Shown here: positions 54,661 through 62,754 of the stretch, piece by piece
Numbering within the stretch: the stretch's first letter is position 1
Layout of the letters: every line of letters starts with the position of its first letter
Assembly: GCF_003254625.1 (NCBI RefSeq)
Contig: NZ_QJRJ01000075.1
Coordinates: forward strand, 124,001 to 188,000
DNA length: 64,000 nucleotides
Reading direction: 5' to 3'
Source of the DNA: Flavobacterium ginsenosidimutans
Lineage (GTDB): Bacteria; Bacteroidota; Bacteroidia; Flavobacteriales; Flavobacteriaceae
The notes under the pieces: generated by a model
The model's database searches: none
Told to the model about the DNA's origin: nothing
What the model saw: the letters and a program-made list of their open reading frames with translations, nothing else
Translations under genes and position numbers: made by a program

Positions 54661-55144
54661 ATTTTTTCAATTCAGGATAAATATCATCTTTTGTATTCAA
54701 AATCAAATCCGGACCAAACGATTTTAAAATATAATTGTTTCTTTCTTTTTTATAATAAAATCTTGCAGGCTTCACTTTTTTAAAATCAAATTCATCACTA
54801 AAAAACTCTTGGTCTATAAAGAATTTATTTTGAGGTTTCAGTTGAGCAAGACTATCTGGATATTGATCATTTTTACTTTTATAAAACTCCAAATCTTTTA
54901 CAACTTCATTCAATCGATAATTTGTAAATTGAATTAAATGTCCTTTATGAAAATCACTAGTTAAATAAAAATACCAAAACAAAGGAGTAACAAGAATTCC
55001 TGCGAATCCAATTATTTTCATTTTTCTATCTTTTCTAATAAAGCCTTGAACAATGAGAATTGCTCCAGAAATTAATCCGAAATTTGGAATCAATCCTACA
55101 AAACCCCATTTATAAAGACTTTTTGAAGTCATCTTTTTCTTCAA
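54659..55144 (-). CDS. Membrane protein with a pseudopilin-like C-terminal part, 161 residues
   Basis: Two membrane helices (about 13-33 and 40-60), then a polar domain. The C-terminal part (about 72-161: LNEVVKDLEFYKSKNDQYPDSLAQL ... RFYYKKERNNYILKSFGPDLILNTKDDIYPEL) looks like the globular part of a type II major pseudopilin (GspG-like), including the YPxSLxxL stretch and the closing GPDxxxNTxDDI. The usual prepilin peptidase site and single N-terminal helix are missing; two helices take their place. The gene starts 13 bp after the mfd stop and may be co-transcribed. Function unknown. Confidence 0.55.
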   Translation of the reverse strand: MKKKMTSKSLYKWGFVGLIPNFGLISGAILIVQGFIRKDRKMKIIGFAGILVTPLFWYFYLTSDFHKGHLIQFTNYRLNEVVKDLEFYKSKNDQYPDSLAQLKPQNKFFIDQEFFSDEFDFKKVKPARFYYKKERNNYILKSFGPDLILNTKDDIYPELKK

Positions 55145-55157
55145 TATTTTTTAAATA

Positions 55158-58100
55158 TTACTCCTCAAACAACTCCATCAACTCCAACGCCCTTTTTATC
55201 GACTTCACATTTTCAAAAGTCAATAACAAACGTAATCCGTTTACGGTTTGTTTTTCTTTCATTTTGCAGAGTGAGCTTTGTTTTTGAACGAAGTTTAAAA
55301 CGTTTCTGAACTTCACAGATTGATAATAATCTGATTGTTGATCGGATACGAAATAGCCAATCATTTTACCTTGCTTCAAGACTAATTTTTCGATTCCTAC
55401 TTTAGTTGCAATCCATTTAATTCTGATGCTGTTTAATAAAGCAACAGCAGGTTTTGGCAATGGTCCAAAACGGTCGATTAGTTTTTTCTCGAATTCCTGT
55501 AAACCAGCTTCGTCTTTTATTGCACCCAATTCGTTGTATAAAACCAAACGTTCCGAAACGTTATTGATATATTCATCTGGGAATAATAACTCGAAATCGG
55601 CATCGATTTGAATGTCTTTTACGTATTCTTTTGTATCGATATCATTTTCCTCAGGATATAAATCTTTGAATTCGTTTTCCTTCAACTCTTCGATCGCTTC
55701 ATTCATGATTTTTTGGTACGTATCAAAACCTATTTCATTAATGAAACCGCTTTGTTCTCCACCCAATAAATCTCCTGCTCCACGAATTTCAAGATCTTTC
55801 ATCGCAATATTGAAACCGCTTCCCAGTTCGCTGAATTGTTCCAATGCCTGAATACGTTTTCTCGCATCTTCGGTCATAGATGAATATGGCGGACAGATGA
55901 AATAACAGAATGCTTTTTTGTTGCTTCGACCTACTCGACCACGCATTTGATGCAAATCTGATAATCCGAAATTATTGGCGTTGTTAATGAAAATTGTGTT
56001 GGCATTTGGAACATCCAATCCGCTTTCGATAATTGTGGTTGCCACCAAAACATCAAAATCCCCGTTCATGAAACCTAACATCAATTCTTCTAGTTTTGCA
56101 CCGTCCATTTGTCCGTGACCAATTCCGACTCTTGCATTTGGAACCAAACGCTGAATCATTCCTGCCACTTCCTTGATATTTTCAATTCTATTATTGATAA
56201 AGAAAACTTGTCCATTTCTTTGAATTTCATACGAAATTGCATCACGGATAATTTCTTCATTAAAACCAACAACATTCGTTTCAATCGGATAACGATTTGG
56301 CGGAGGCGTTGTAATTACCGATAAATCTCGCGCCGCCATCAATGAAAACTGAAGCGTTCTTGGAATTGGCGTTGCCGTTAACGTCAACGTATCAACATTT
56401 GCAGCAATGGTTTTCAATTTATCTTTTACGTTTACACCAAACTTTTGTTCCTCATCAACAATCAATAAACCTAAATCTTTAAAAACGACATTTTTGTTTA
56501 CCAATTGATGCGTTCCAATAACAATATCTAGCTTACCTTCGGCTAAATCTTTTAGTGTTTGCGTTTTTTGTTTTGCCGTTCTAAATCGGTTTAAGTAACC
56601 AATCGTAACCGGCATATCTTTTAAACGTTCAGAGAAAGTTCTAAAATGCTGATATGCCAAAATAGTTGTCGGAACCAAAACGGCAACTTGTTTACTATTA
56701 TCAACCGCTTTAAAAGCAGCACGAATCGCAACTTCTGTTTTCCCAAAACCAACATCACCGCAAACCAAACGATCCATTGGGCGATCGCTTTCCATATCGG
56801 CTTTCACTTCGGCCGTCGATTTCATTTGATCTGGCGTGTCTTCGTAAATAAACGAACTTTCTAATTCGTTTTGAAGATAACTGTCAGGCGCAAACTGAAA
56901 ACCTTTTTCTAAACGACGTTTTGCATACAACTGAATCAAATTAAATGCAATATGTTTTACGCGTGCTTTGGTTTTCTGTTTTAAGACTTTCCACGCGTTC
57001 GATCCTAGTTTATAGATTTTAGGAGGCGTTCCGTCTTTTCCGTTGTATTTTGAAATTTTATGAAGCGAGTGAATGCTCACATAGACAATATCATTATCGG
57101 CATAAACCAATTTTATGGCTTCTTGCGTTTTTCCTTCAACTTGGATTTTTTGCAGTCCACCAAACTTCCCAATTCCGTGATCGATATGCGTTACATAATC
57201 GCCAACAGAAAGTGCCGTCAATTCTTTTAAAGTGATATTCTGTTTTTTCGAATATCCGTTTTTGATGTTGAATTTATGATAACGTTCGAAAATCTGATGA
57301 TCGGTGTAAGCCGTTATTTGGTTTTCTTCGTCAATAAAACCTTGGTATAAAGGCAATACAATCGTATGATATTGTTTTCTGATATTCTCTGAGTTGGCTT
57401 CGTCTAAACTTTCAAAAATATCATGGAAACGTTTTGCCTGAGTTTCATTCGAACAAAACAGATAATTGACATATCCGTTAAAATGATTATCGCTCAAATT
57501 ATTCAGCAATAAATCAAATTGTTTATTGAAAGATGGTTGAGGCTGAATATGAAATTCAAACTTTTTAGTGGTTTTAAAAATGGGTCTTGAAGCCAATTCA
57601 ACAACCGAAAAATCTAAAGCGCGTTTTATAAACGAAGCTTGATTTAAAAATAATTGTTCGGGTGCAGCATGTTTTATTTCTTTTGACAATTTCTCAAAAG
57701 CCTCCTCTGCCCTTGCAAATTGTTTGTCTAACTGACTAAAAAGTCCGTCAGTATTTTGAATAAAAACAACTGTTTTTTCAGCAATATAATCTAAAAAGCT
57801 TTCACGGTTTTCCTGAAAAAGTTTGTTTTCAACATTCGGAATAATCGTGATTTTTTTATGTGTTTCTACCGATAATTGCGTTTCAACATCAAAAGTTCTG
57901 ATGCTGTCAACTTCGTTTCCGAAAAATTCAATTCGATACGGATGATCATTTGAAAATGAGAAAACATCGACAATTCCTCCACGGACTGAAAATTCGCCAG
58001 GTTCTGTGATGAAATCTACTCTTTTAAATTCGTATTCAAACAAGACTTCGTTGATAAAATCAATCGAAATTTTATCATTCAAAGCTACTTTTAAAGTGTT

Positions 58101-58523
58101 TTTATCGAGTTCTCTTCTCGTAACCACTTTTTCAAAAAGTGCTTCTGGATACGTAACAATTACGGCTGGTTTTTTTCTTGAATTAATTCGGTTTAAAACC
58201 TCAGCGCGAAGCAAAACATTGGCATTGTCTGTTTCATCAATCTGATACGGACGACGGAATGAAGCTGGATAAAACAATACATCTTGTTCTCCAATCATTT
58301 GCTCCAAATCATTTAAATAATAAGCTGCTTCTTCTTTATTATCTAAAACAATTAAAAATGGGAGTTCAGTTTTTCTGAAAACAGATCGTATTATAAACGA
58401 AACTGCAGATCCCAGCAAACCGCTAAGGTTCATTTTGATCTGATTTCCTTCCAGTAAACTTGCTGCAATCTGCTGCGCTTTCGGCAGATTATCGTAGGTT
58501 GTATATAAGGCGTTCTTACTCAA
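55158..58523 (-). CDS. mfd: Transcription-repair coupling factor Mfd
   Basis: A 1121-residue DNA translocase that removes stalled RNA polymerase and recruits UvrA. Order: UvrB-like N-terminal modules (about 1-330, with FRRPYQIDETDNANVLLRAEVLNR), RNA-polymerase-interacting CarD-like domain (about 440-515, VGDYVTHIDHGIGKFGGL), RecG-like motor (about 540-910) with Walker A GDVGFGKTE near 588, DEEQKFGV (Walker B) near 689, TATPIPRTLQFS, and RGRVGRSNKKAFCYF, then the C-terminal TRCF domain (about 980-1085). Slightly shorter than E. coli Mfd (1148). It overlaps the upstream lipoprotein gene by 8 bp, so the two form an operon. Confidence 0.96.
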   Translation of the reverse strand: MSKNALYTTYDNLPKAQQIAASLLEGNQIKMNLSGLLGSAVSFIIRSVFRKTELPFLIVLDNKEEAAYYLNDLEQMIGEQDVLFYPASFRRPYQIDETDNANVLLRAEVLNRINSRKKPAVIVTYPEALFEKVVTRRELDKNTLKVALNDKISIDFINEVLFEYEFKRVDFITEPGEFSVRGGIVDVFSFSNDHPYRIEFFGNEVDSIRTFDVETQLSVETHKKITIIPNVENKLFQENRESFLDYIAEKTVVFIQNTDGLFSQLDKQFARAEEAFEKLSKEIKHAAPEQLFLNQASFIKRALDFSVVELASRPIFKTTKKFEFHIQPQPSFNKQFDLLLNNLSDNHFNGYVNYLFCSNETQAKRFHDIFESLDEANSENIRKQYHTIVLPLYQGFIDEENQITAYTDHQIFERYHKFNIKNGYSKKQNITLKELTALSVGDYVTHIDHGIGKFGGLQKIQVEGKTQEAIKLVYADNDIVYVSIHSLHKISKYNGKDGTPPKIYKLGSNAWKVLKQKTKARVKHIAFNLIQLYAKRRLEKGFQFAPDSYLQNELESSFIYEDTPDQMKSTAEVKADMESDRPMDRLVCGDVGFGKTEVAIRAAFKAVDNSKQVAVLVPTTILAYQHFRTFSERLKDMPVTIGYLNRFRTAKQKTQTLKDLAEGKLDIVIGTHQLVNKNVVFKDLGLLIVDEEQKFGVNVKDKLKTIAANVDTLTLTATPIPRTLQFSLMAARDLSVITTPPPNRYPIETNVVGFNEEIIRDAISYEIQRNGQVFFINNRIENIKEVAGMIQRLVPNARVGIGHGQMDGAKLEELMLGFMNGDFDVLVATTIIESGLDVPNANTIFINNANNFGLSDLHQMRGRVGRSNKKAFCYFICPPYSSMTEDARKRIQALEQFSELGSGFNIAMKDLEIRGAGDLLGGEQSGFINEIGFDTYQKIMNEAIEELKENEFKDLYPEENDIDTKEYVKDIQIDADFELLFPDEYINNVSERLVLYNELGAIKDEAGLQEFEKKLIDRFGPLPKPAVALLNSIRIKWIATKVGIEKLVLKQGKMIGYFVSDQQSDYYQSVKFRNVLNFVQKQSSLCKMKEKQTVNGLRLLLTFENVKSIKRALELMELFEE

Positions 58524-59124
58524 TTCTTGGTTTATTTGGATCTAATGGTGGCGCAGAACTCGGAATTGCACGTGTTGTGTCTAACATTCTAAGGAAATCT
58601 GCTTCTCCTTCTTCTTTTGGTATTTTGGCTTTTTCGACAATTTTATCCATTTGTCTTTCTAGCGAAATCAGCTCTTTATTGATTTCTTGAATTAAAAAAA
58701 CCACTTTATCATCTGGAATTTTATTTAAGTGAATAAACAAATCCAGCATTTTGATTTTGGTAATTAAAATAGAAATACGGCTTTTTATCTGAGGCTGATT
58801 AAATTGCGCTGGAATATTATCATTCAACGCCATTGCTTTTTTAGAAATCGCTGCAGACTTTTTCTGAAATGCTCCAATTGTTTTTCTTGGCTTCTCGCCA
58901 ATCTCTTTCATAAATTCACGCCACTCTGTCCAAGAGTTTAATTGTGATTCTGAAATTTCGTTAATTGGCTCGTCTAGAAAAGTCCAGCCTTTATTTATAT
59001 TATTAAAAATAGCTTCCTTCTTTTTTGCTTCTTTTGCGTTTTCTGCAAGTCGTTTTTCATTTTCATTTTGGCAAGAAAATAACACAGTTGTCAAAAGCAG
59101 AAAAAGAGATATTTTATATTTCAT
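58516..59124 (-). CDS. Predicted lipoprotein, helical, 202 residues, upstream of mfd
   Basis: The lipobox is TTVLFSC (C18), followed by QNENEKRLAENAKEAKKKEAI, a charged helix. The rest is predicted to be almost wholly helical, with a long central helical stretch and a proline-rich tail (SSAPPLDPNKP). No family recognised. It shares 8 bp with the mfd start (58516-58523), so mfd translation is probably coupled to it, although a lipoprotein has no obvious link to DNA repair. Its promoter element is 20 bp upstream. Confidence 0.75.
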   Translation of the reverse strand: MKYKISLFLLLTTVLFSCQNENEKRLAENAKEAKKKEAIFNNINKGWTFLDEPINEISESQLNSWTEWREFMKEIGEKPRKTIGAFQKKSAAISKKAMALNDNIPAQFNQPQIKSRISILITKIKMLDLFIHLNKIPDDKVVFLIQEINKELISLERQMDKIVEKAKIPKEEGEADFLRMLDTTRAIPSSAPPLDPNKPRIE

Positions 59125-59405
59125 TTATTAAAATGTTAGGCTACAAAGTTACGAAGTAAATTTACAATTATGAATTCTGTTTTTTGCTAAAGATTCTATA
59201 AATCAAGGTTATTTTTTTCGTTGTCAATCAAGCCAAATTAGACGTTTTTTTTCATTTTAATTCCATTAAAAATGACCTTTAATACAAAAAATAAGAAGGC
59301 ACAAAGACACACCCCCTGTAAAAGCGAATAATCCAACAAAAAAACTTTTTAATTATTGAATTAATAATTTATGATTCTAAAAAGCAGATGTAATTGCGAA
59401 AACGT
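59125..59405. other. Gene-free divergent region between the lipoprotein and threonine dehydrogenase genes
   Basis: Part of a 312-bp gap. Besides the two promoter elements I see only AT-rich DNA and a fragment GGCACAAAGACACACC near 59299-59314 that resembles degenerate flavobacterial CGCAAAGACGC repeats. Confidence 0.45.
59144..59151 (-). promoter_or_regulatory. -7 promoter element of the lipoprotein-mfd operon
   Basis: TAACTTTG on the minus strand, 19 bp before the ATG at 59124. No -33 TTG at the usual distance. Confidence 0.4.
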
Positions 59406-59413
59406 TATATTTG
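59406..59413 (+). promoter_or_regulatory. -7 promoter element of the threonine dehydrogenase gene
   Basis: TATATTTG, 23 bp before ATG 59437. It lies inside the longer open frame that begins at 59371 and so supports the later start. Confidence 0.5.
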
Positions 59414-59436
59414 TGTCGCTAAAAATCCTGGAAAAA

Positions 59437-60375
59437 ATGAATCCAAAAATATTGATCATTGGCGCTTGCGGTCAGATCGGAACAGAGCTGACTCAAAAAC
59501 TGCGCAAAATATACGGAACAGAAAACGTGATCGCTTCTGACATCCGAAAATTAAATACTGATGTTGTAAATTCAGGACCTTTTGAAGTGGTCAATGCTTT
59601 AGATTTTAATCAGATCGAACATTTGGTTGAAGTGCATAAAATTACAGATATCTATCTGATGGCTGCGCTTTTATCTGCAACTGCCGAAAAAAATCCTGCT
59701 TTTGCTTGGGATTTAAATATGAATTCCCTTTTTCATGTTTTAAACTTAGCTAAAGCTAAAAAGATTCAGAAAATTTTCTGGCCTTCAAGTATCGCTGTTT
59801 TCGGCCCAACAACTCCAAAAGAAAATACGCCACAATATACTGTAATGGAACCTTCTACTGTTTACGGAATTAGTAAACAAGCTGGAGAAAGATGGTGTGA
59901 ATATTATCATAATATTTATGGTGTTGATGTTCGAAGTATCCGTTATCCAGGCTTAATCAGCTGGTCGACTCCTCCAGGCGGTGGAACAACTGATTATGCG
60001 GTTGATATTTTTTATAAAGCTATTGCTGATAAAAAATACGAATGTTTCTTGTCATCTGAAACCAAAATGCCAATGATGTATATGGACGATGCAATTGATG
60101 CAACTATCAATATCATGAAAGCACCGGCTGAAGAAATCAAAATTCATTCTTCGTACAATTTAGCTGCAATGAGTTTTACTCCAACTGAAATTGCTGCTGA
60201 AATCAAGAAACATATTCCAGAATTTGAGATTACTTATAATCCTGATTTCCGTCAGAAAATTGCAGACAGCTGGCCGGCAAGTATAGATGATGCTGAAGCA
60301 AGAAAAGACTGGGGATGGAATCATAAATTTGATTTGGAATCTATGACAAAAGATATGATTGAACATTTGAGTTAA
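59437..60375 (+). CDS. L-threonine 3-dehydrogenase, SDR (epimerase-like) type
   Basis: A 312-residue NAD-dependent dehydrogenase of the extended short-chain family, which oxidises L-threonine to 2-amino-3-ketobutyrate. The nucleotide motif is GACGQIGTE (about residues 9-17), the acidic NAD-ribose residue is in ASDIRK, the catalytic Ser is in FWPSSIAVFGP (about 116) and the YxxxK motif is STVYGISKQAGE (about 136-147). YPGLISWSTPPGGGTTDYA is characteristic of this dehydrogenase group, which replaces the zinc-type Tdh in Bacteroidota. The frame is open from 59371, but ATG 59437 matches the family start MNPKILIIGACGQ. The next pathway enzyme (Kbl) is not in the window. Confidence 0.9.
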   Translation: MNPKILIIGACGQIGTELTQKLRKIYGTENVIASDIRKLNTDVVNSGPFEVVNALDFNQIEHLVEVHKITDIYLMAALLSATAEKNPAFAWDLNMNSLFHVLNLAKAKKIQKIFWPSSIAVFGPTTPKENTPQYTVMEPSTVYGISKQAGERWCEYYHNIYGVDVRSIRYPGLISWSTPPGGGTTDYAVDIFYKAIADKKYECFLSSETKMPMMYMDDAIDATINIMKAPAEEIKIHSSYNLAAMSFTPTEIAAEIKKHIPEFEITYNPDFRQKIADSWPASIDDAEARKDWGWNHKFDLESMTKDMIEHLS

Positions 60376-60423
60376 ATTCTTTTTCAGCACAATTTGTTTA
60401 ATATCATTATAAAGTAAAAATCC

Positions 60424-60550
60424 AATTGCCTCCAGCTTTAGCTGGAGGTTTTTTATTATAAGAGTGAAAAAGGCTTTAGCCAAACTCGTATGTTTGGCTA
60501 AAGCCTTTTTATTTTCATTTTTGTTCCTCCAGCTAAAGCTGGAGGCAATT
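60424..60550. repeat. REPIN-like composite palindrome (three nested hairpins)
   Basis: The outer arms 60424-60448 and 60526-60550 are perfect 25-bp reverse complements (AATTGCCTCCAGCTTTAGC...). Each arm is itself a hairpin (CCTCCAGC, loop, GCTGGAGG). Between them lies a separate perfect hairpin with 19-bp arms (60467-60485 and 60492-60510) built around GGCTTTAGCC. The first hairpin, followed by TTTTTT at 60449, may also serve as the threonine dehydrogenase terminator. Confidence 0.8.
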
Positions 60551-60581
60551 AATTTTCTGCTGATAACTAAAAAACAAAAAA

Positions 60582-60617
60582 TCCCGTTTAAATTAATTAA
60601 ACGGGACTTTCTTTTTT
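60582..60617. terminator. Terminator of the M1 peptidase gene
   Basis: TCCCGTTTAA (60582-60591) and TTAAACGGGA (60597-60606). On the minus strand it is followed by TTTTTTGTTTTTT, so it mainly serves the peptidase gene; the plus side also has a broken T run. Confidence 0.75.
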
Positions 60618-60632
60618 TATTCTTTTTGAAGA

Positions 60633-62507
60633 TTATTTCACTTCAAAAACATTATTTGTCTGCTTCACATCAGCCATTAATCCGCTTGGATCGATAGTGA
60701 TTTTTTTGATCGCAGTTTTGTTTTTATCAATTGTAAAACTATAGTTTTGCTGTGCCCAAGCCCAATCTTCTAGAACTGTTCTTTTCTCGTTCGGGTTTGG
60801 ATTTGGCTTAATGAAATTCATCATTCTCAACGGAATGTAGAATGTTTCAGAAGTTCCGTCAGTATAATCTACTTTTAAATCGATTGGCATTGGCATTCTT
60901 CCAATTCTTTCTAAAGAAACTGTTGTTTTTCCTGCATTATCAGCAACGTCTTTGATTCCGTAATCGATCGTATTTGTTGTTTCTGTCCAATCTGTAAGGT
61001 ACCAATCTAACTCAGCTCCAGAAACTCTTTCTGCTGTTCTTTTGATATCATTTGGAGTTGGATGTTTGAATTTGAAATCGTTGAAATATCTTTTTAAAGT
61101 TGCATCAACATTTTCTTTTCCAATTACATATTCTAATTGAGAAAGGAAAATACTTCCTTTTACATAAGATGAAATGCTGTAAGGACGGTTTTCGTCGTAA
61201 CGATCTCCGTGTGTGCCTTGTGGCTGTTCTTTACCAGAATTTACTAAACTGTAGTAAGCTTTGTAATTTACAGTAAAAGGATTTACCTCTTTTTTGTCTC
61301 CTTTTAATTCATTCAAAGCACTGTCTTCGATGTAAGTTGTAAAACCTTCGTCCATCCAAGGGTGTTTTGATTCGTTTGAAGCCAAAATATGCTGAAACCA
61401 AGAGTGTCCTAATTCGTGAGTTGCAGTTCCTAGAATTCCTTCAAGAGTTCCGTTACCTAACATTAAAGTACACATTGCATACTCCATTCCGCCATCTCCA
61501 CCTTGAATAAATGAGTATTGTTTGTATGGATAAGCTCCAACTCTTTGGTTGTAATATTCCATTACTTTAACCATTAAAGGCTCTAGCTGTTTCCAGTTTG
61601 CAGTAGTTTTTTCGTTGTTTTTGTAAAAGAAATGTAAATCTACACCGTTTGGTCCTTTTACAATATCATGATTGTATTCTTTATCTGCAGCCCAAGTAAA
61701 ATCGTGAACGTTTGGCGCGATAAAATGCCACGTTAACGTTTTTGCTTTTTTAGGATAAGTAACCGTTACACCAGCATCTTCGTAACCGTGTCCAATTGAG
61801 TTTTTGTCTTGTAAGTATCCAGAACCTCCAATTGTGTAATCTTTATCGATTGTAATTTTTACATCGAAGTTACCCCAAACTCCATGAAATTCTCTGGCGA
61901 TGTATGGATCTGCGTGCCATCCTTCGAAATCAAACTCAGCTAATTTTGGATACCATTGTGACATTGAAAGTTCTACTCCTTCAGAATTATTTCTTCCAGA
62001 ACGACGAATTTGCACTGGAACTTGTCCGTCAAAATCTAATGTAAAAGTAGTTTTAGAATTTGGTAAAATTGGTTTAGCCAAAGTTACTTCTAAGATTGTT
62101 CCAGAAACTCTTGTTTGAGCTACGGCACCATCTTGCTTGAAGTTTGTAATTTTTAAATAACCAATTTCGTTTGGTTTTAAAGTTTCGATGCGGCTTTGTT
62201 TTACTTCTTTTCCATCAGCGCCTTTTACTTTATTTACCATTCTTCCGTCTGGATCTTTAATAAAATGAAGACGTGCATCCATTTCACTTCCAGGCTGAAA
62301 AGCATTTGGAAATAAATGATAGAATACTTTTTTTAAAGTGTCAGGAGAATTATTGGTGTAAACCAATTCTTGTTTTCCTTTGTACTGATAGTTTTTTACA
62401 TCCATCGAAACTTCCATTTTATAGTCAGCGTGCTGCTGCCAATATGGGGCGCTTTGTGAGTATATGTTAAATTGTATAAAAAATACAAAAAGAAGTATTT
62501 TTCTCAT
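60633..62507 (-). CDS. M1-family metallopeptidase (aminopeptidase N-like), exported
   Basis: A 624-residue zinc peptidase with a signal peptide (about 1-17, ending NIYSQ). An N-terminal beta domain (about 25-250) has the M1 pattern; the catalytic gluzincin domain has the exopeptidase-type motif GGMEYAMCTLM (about 336-346, in place of GAMEN), H364-E365-x-x-H368 in ATHELGHSWFQ and the third zinc ligand E387 in WMDEGFTTYIED. SSYVKGSIFLSQLEY near 445-459 carries the transition-state tyrosine region. It lacks the long C-terminal helical domain of aminopeptidase N. It would trim peptides in the periplasm. It diverges from the small peptide gene at 62555 across 47 bp. Confidence 0.9.
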   Translation of the reverse strand: MRKILLFVFFIQFNIYSQSAPYWQQHADYKMEVSMDVKNYQYKGKQELVYTNNSPDTLKKVFYHLFPNAFQPGSEMDARLHFIKDPDGRMVNKVKGADGKEVKQSRIETLKPNEIGYLKITNFKQDGAVAQTRVSGTILEVTLAKPILPNSKTTFTLDFDGQVPVQIRRSGRNNSEGVELSMSQWYPKLAEFDFEGWHADPYIAREFHGVWGNFDVKITIDKDYTIGGSGYLQDKNSIGHGYEDAGVTVTYPKKAKTLTWHFIAPNVHDFTWAADKEYNHDIVKGPNGVDLHFFYKNNEKTTANWKQLEPLMVKVMEYYNQRVGAYPYKQYSFIQGGDGGMEYAMCTLMLGNGTLEGILGTATHELGHSWFQHILASNESKHPWMDEGFTTYIEDSALNELKGDKKEVNPFTVNYKAYYSLVNSGKEQPQGTHGDRYDENRPYSISSYVKGSIFLSQLEYVIGKENVDATLKRYFNDFKFKHPTPNDIKRTAERVSGAELDWYLTDWTETTNTIDYGIKDVADNAGKTTVSLERIGRMPMPIDLKVDYTDGTSETFYIPLRMMNFIKPNPNPNEKRTVLEDWAWAQQNYSFTIDKNKTAIKKITIDPSGLMADVKQTNNVFEVK

Positions 62508-62517
62508 AATTTATTAC

Positions 62518-62525
62518 TATGTTTG
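62518..62525 (+). promoter_or_regulatory. -7 promoter element of the GG-leader peptide gene
   Basis: TATGTTTG, 29 bp before ATG 62555. No clear -33 TTG. It overlaps the upstream in-frame ATG at 62519 and so favours the later start. Confidence 0.45.
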
Positions 62526-62554
62526 ATTTATTATTAATTAAAATTCTTACAATT

Positions 62555-62713
62555 ATGGAATTATCATTAGAAGATTTTTCAGCTTTCGAAATGACAACTG
62601 AAGAGCAACAAACAATTAACGGTGGAGATCAAGGCAAAAGATTAGTACTTCAAAACAACTATGACTGTAGCGGTGATGAATACTGCGTAGGTTGGTACAA
62701 AATGGTTTACTAA
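62555..62713 (+). CDS. Double-glycine-leader peptide, 52 residues (putative secreted peptide or bacteriocin precursor)
   Basis: The N-terminal 24 residues (MELSLEDFSAFEM, then TTEEQQTINGG) form a leader ending in GG with Glu at -8, Ile at -4 and a hydrophobic residue at -12, the pattern cut by C39-peptidase ABC exporters. The remaining 28 residues (DQGKRLVLQNNY, then DCSGDEYCVGWYKMVY) would be the mature peptide; it has two cysteines five residues apart (positions 14 and 20 of the core) and an aromatic end. A longer frame from ATG 62519 would spoil the leader. No exporter or modification enzyme is visible in the window; the flanking genes are an M1 peptidase and a subtilase. Target unknown. 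Confidence 0.65.
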   Translation: MELSLEDFSAFEMTTEEQQTINGGDQGKRLVLQNNYDCSGDEYCVGWYKMVY

Positions 62714-62723
62714 CCTTTTTAAA

Positions 62724-62754
62724 GAAAGTCCAAAAATTTACTTTTTGGACTTTC
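62724..62754. terminator. Hairpin terminating the peptide gene inside the end of the subtilase gene
   Basis: GAAAGTCCAAAAA (62724-62736) and TTTTTGGACTTTC (62742-62754), 13-bp perfect arms with a 5-nt loop. It begins 10 bp after the peptide gene stop; its right half encodes the last residues (GKSKK) and its loop contains the stop codon of the minus-strand subtilase gene. Confidence 0.75.

Noticed and set aside
56109..56864. Open frames antisense to mfd
   Set aside because: Compositional shadows of the mfd coding frame; no domain, signal or promoter supports them.
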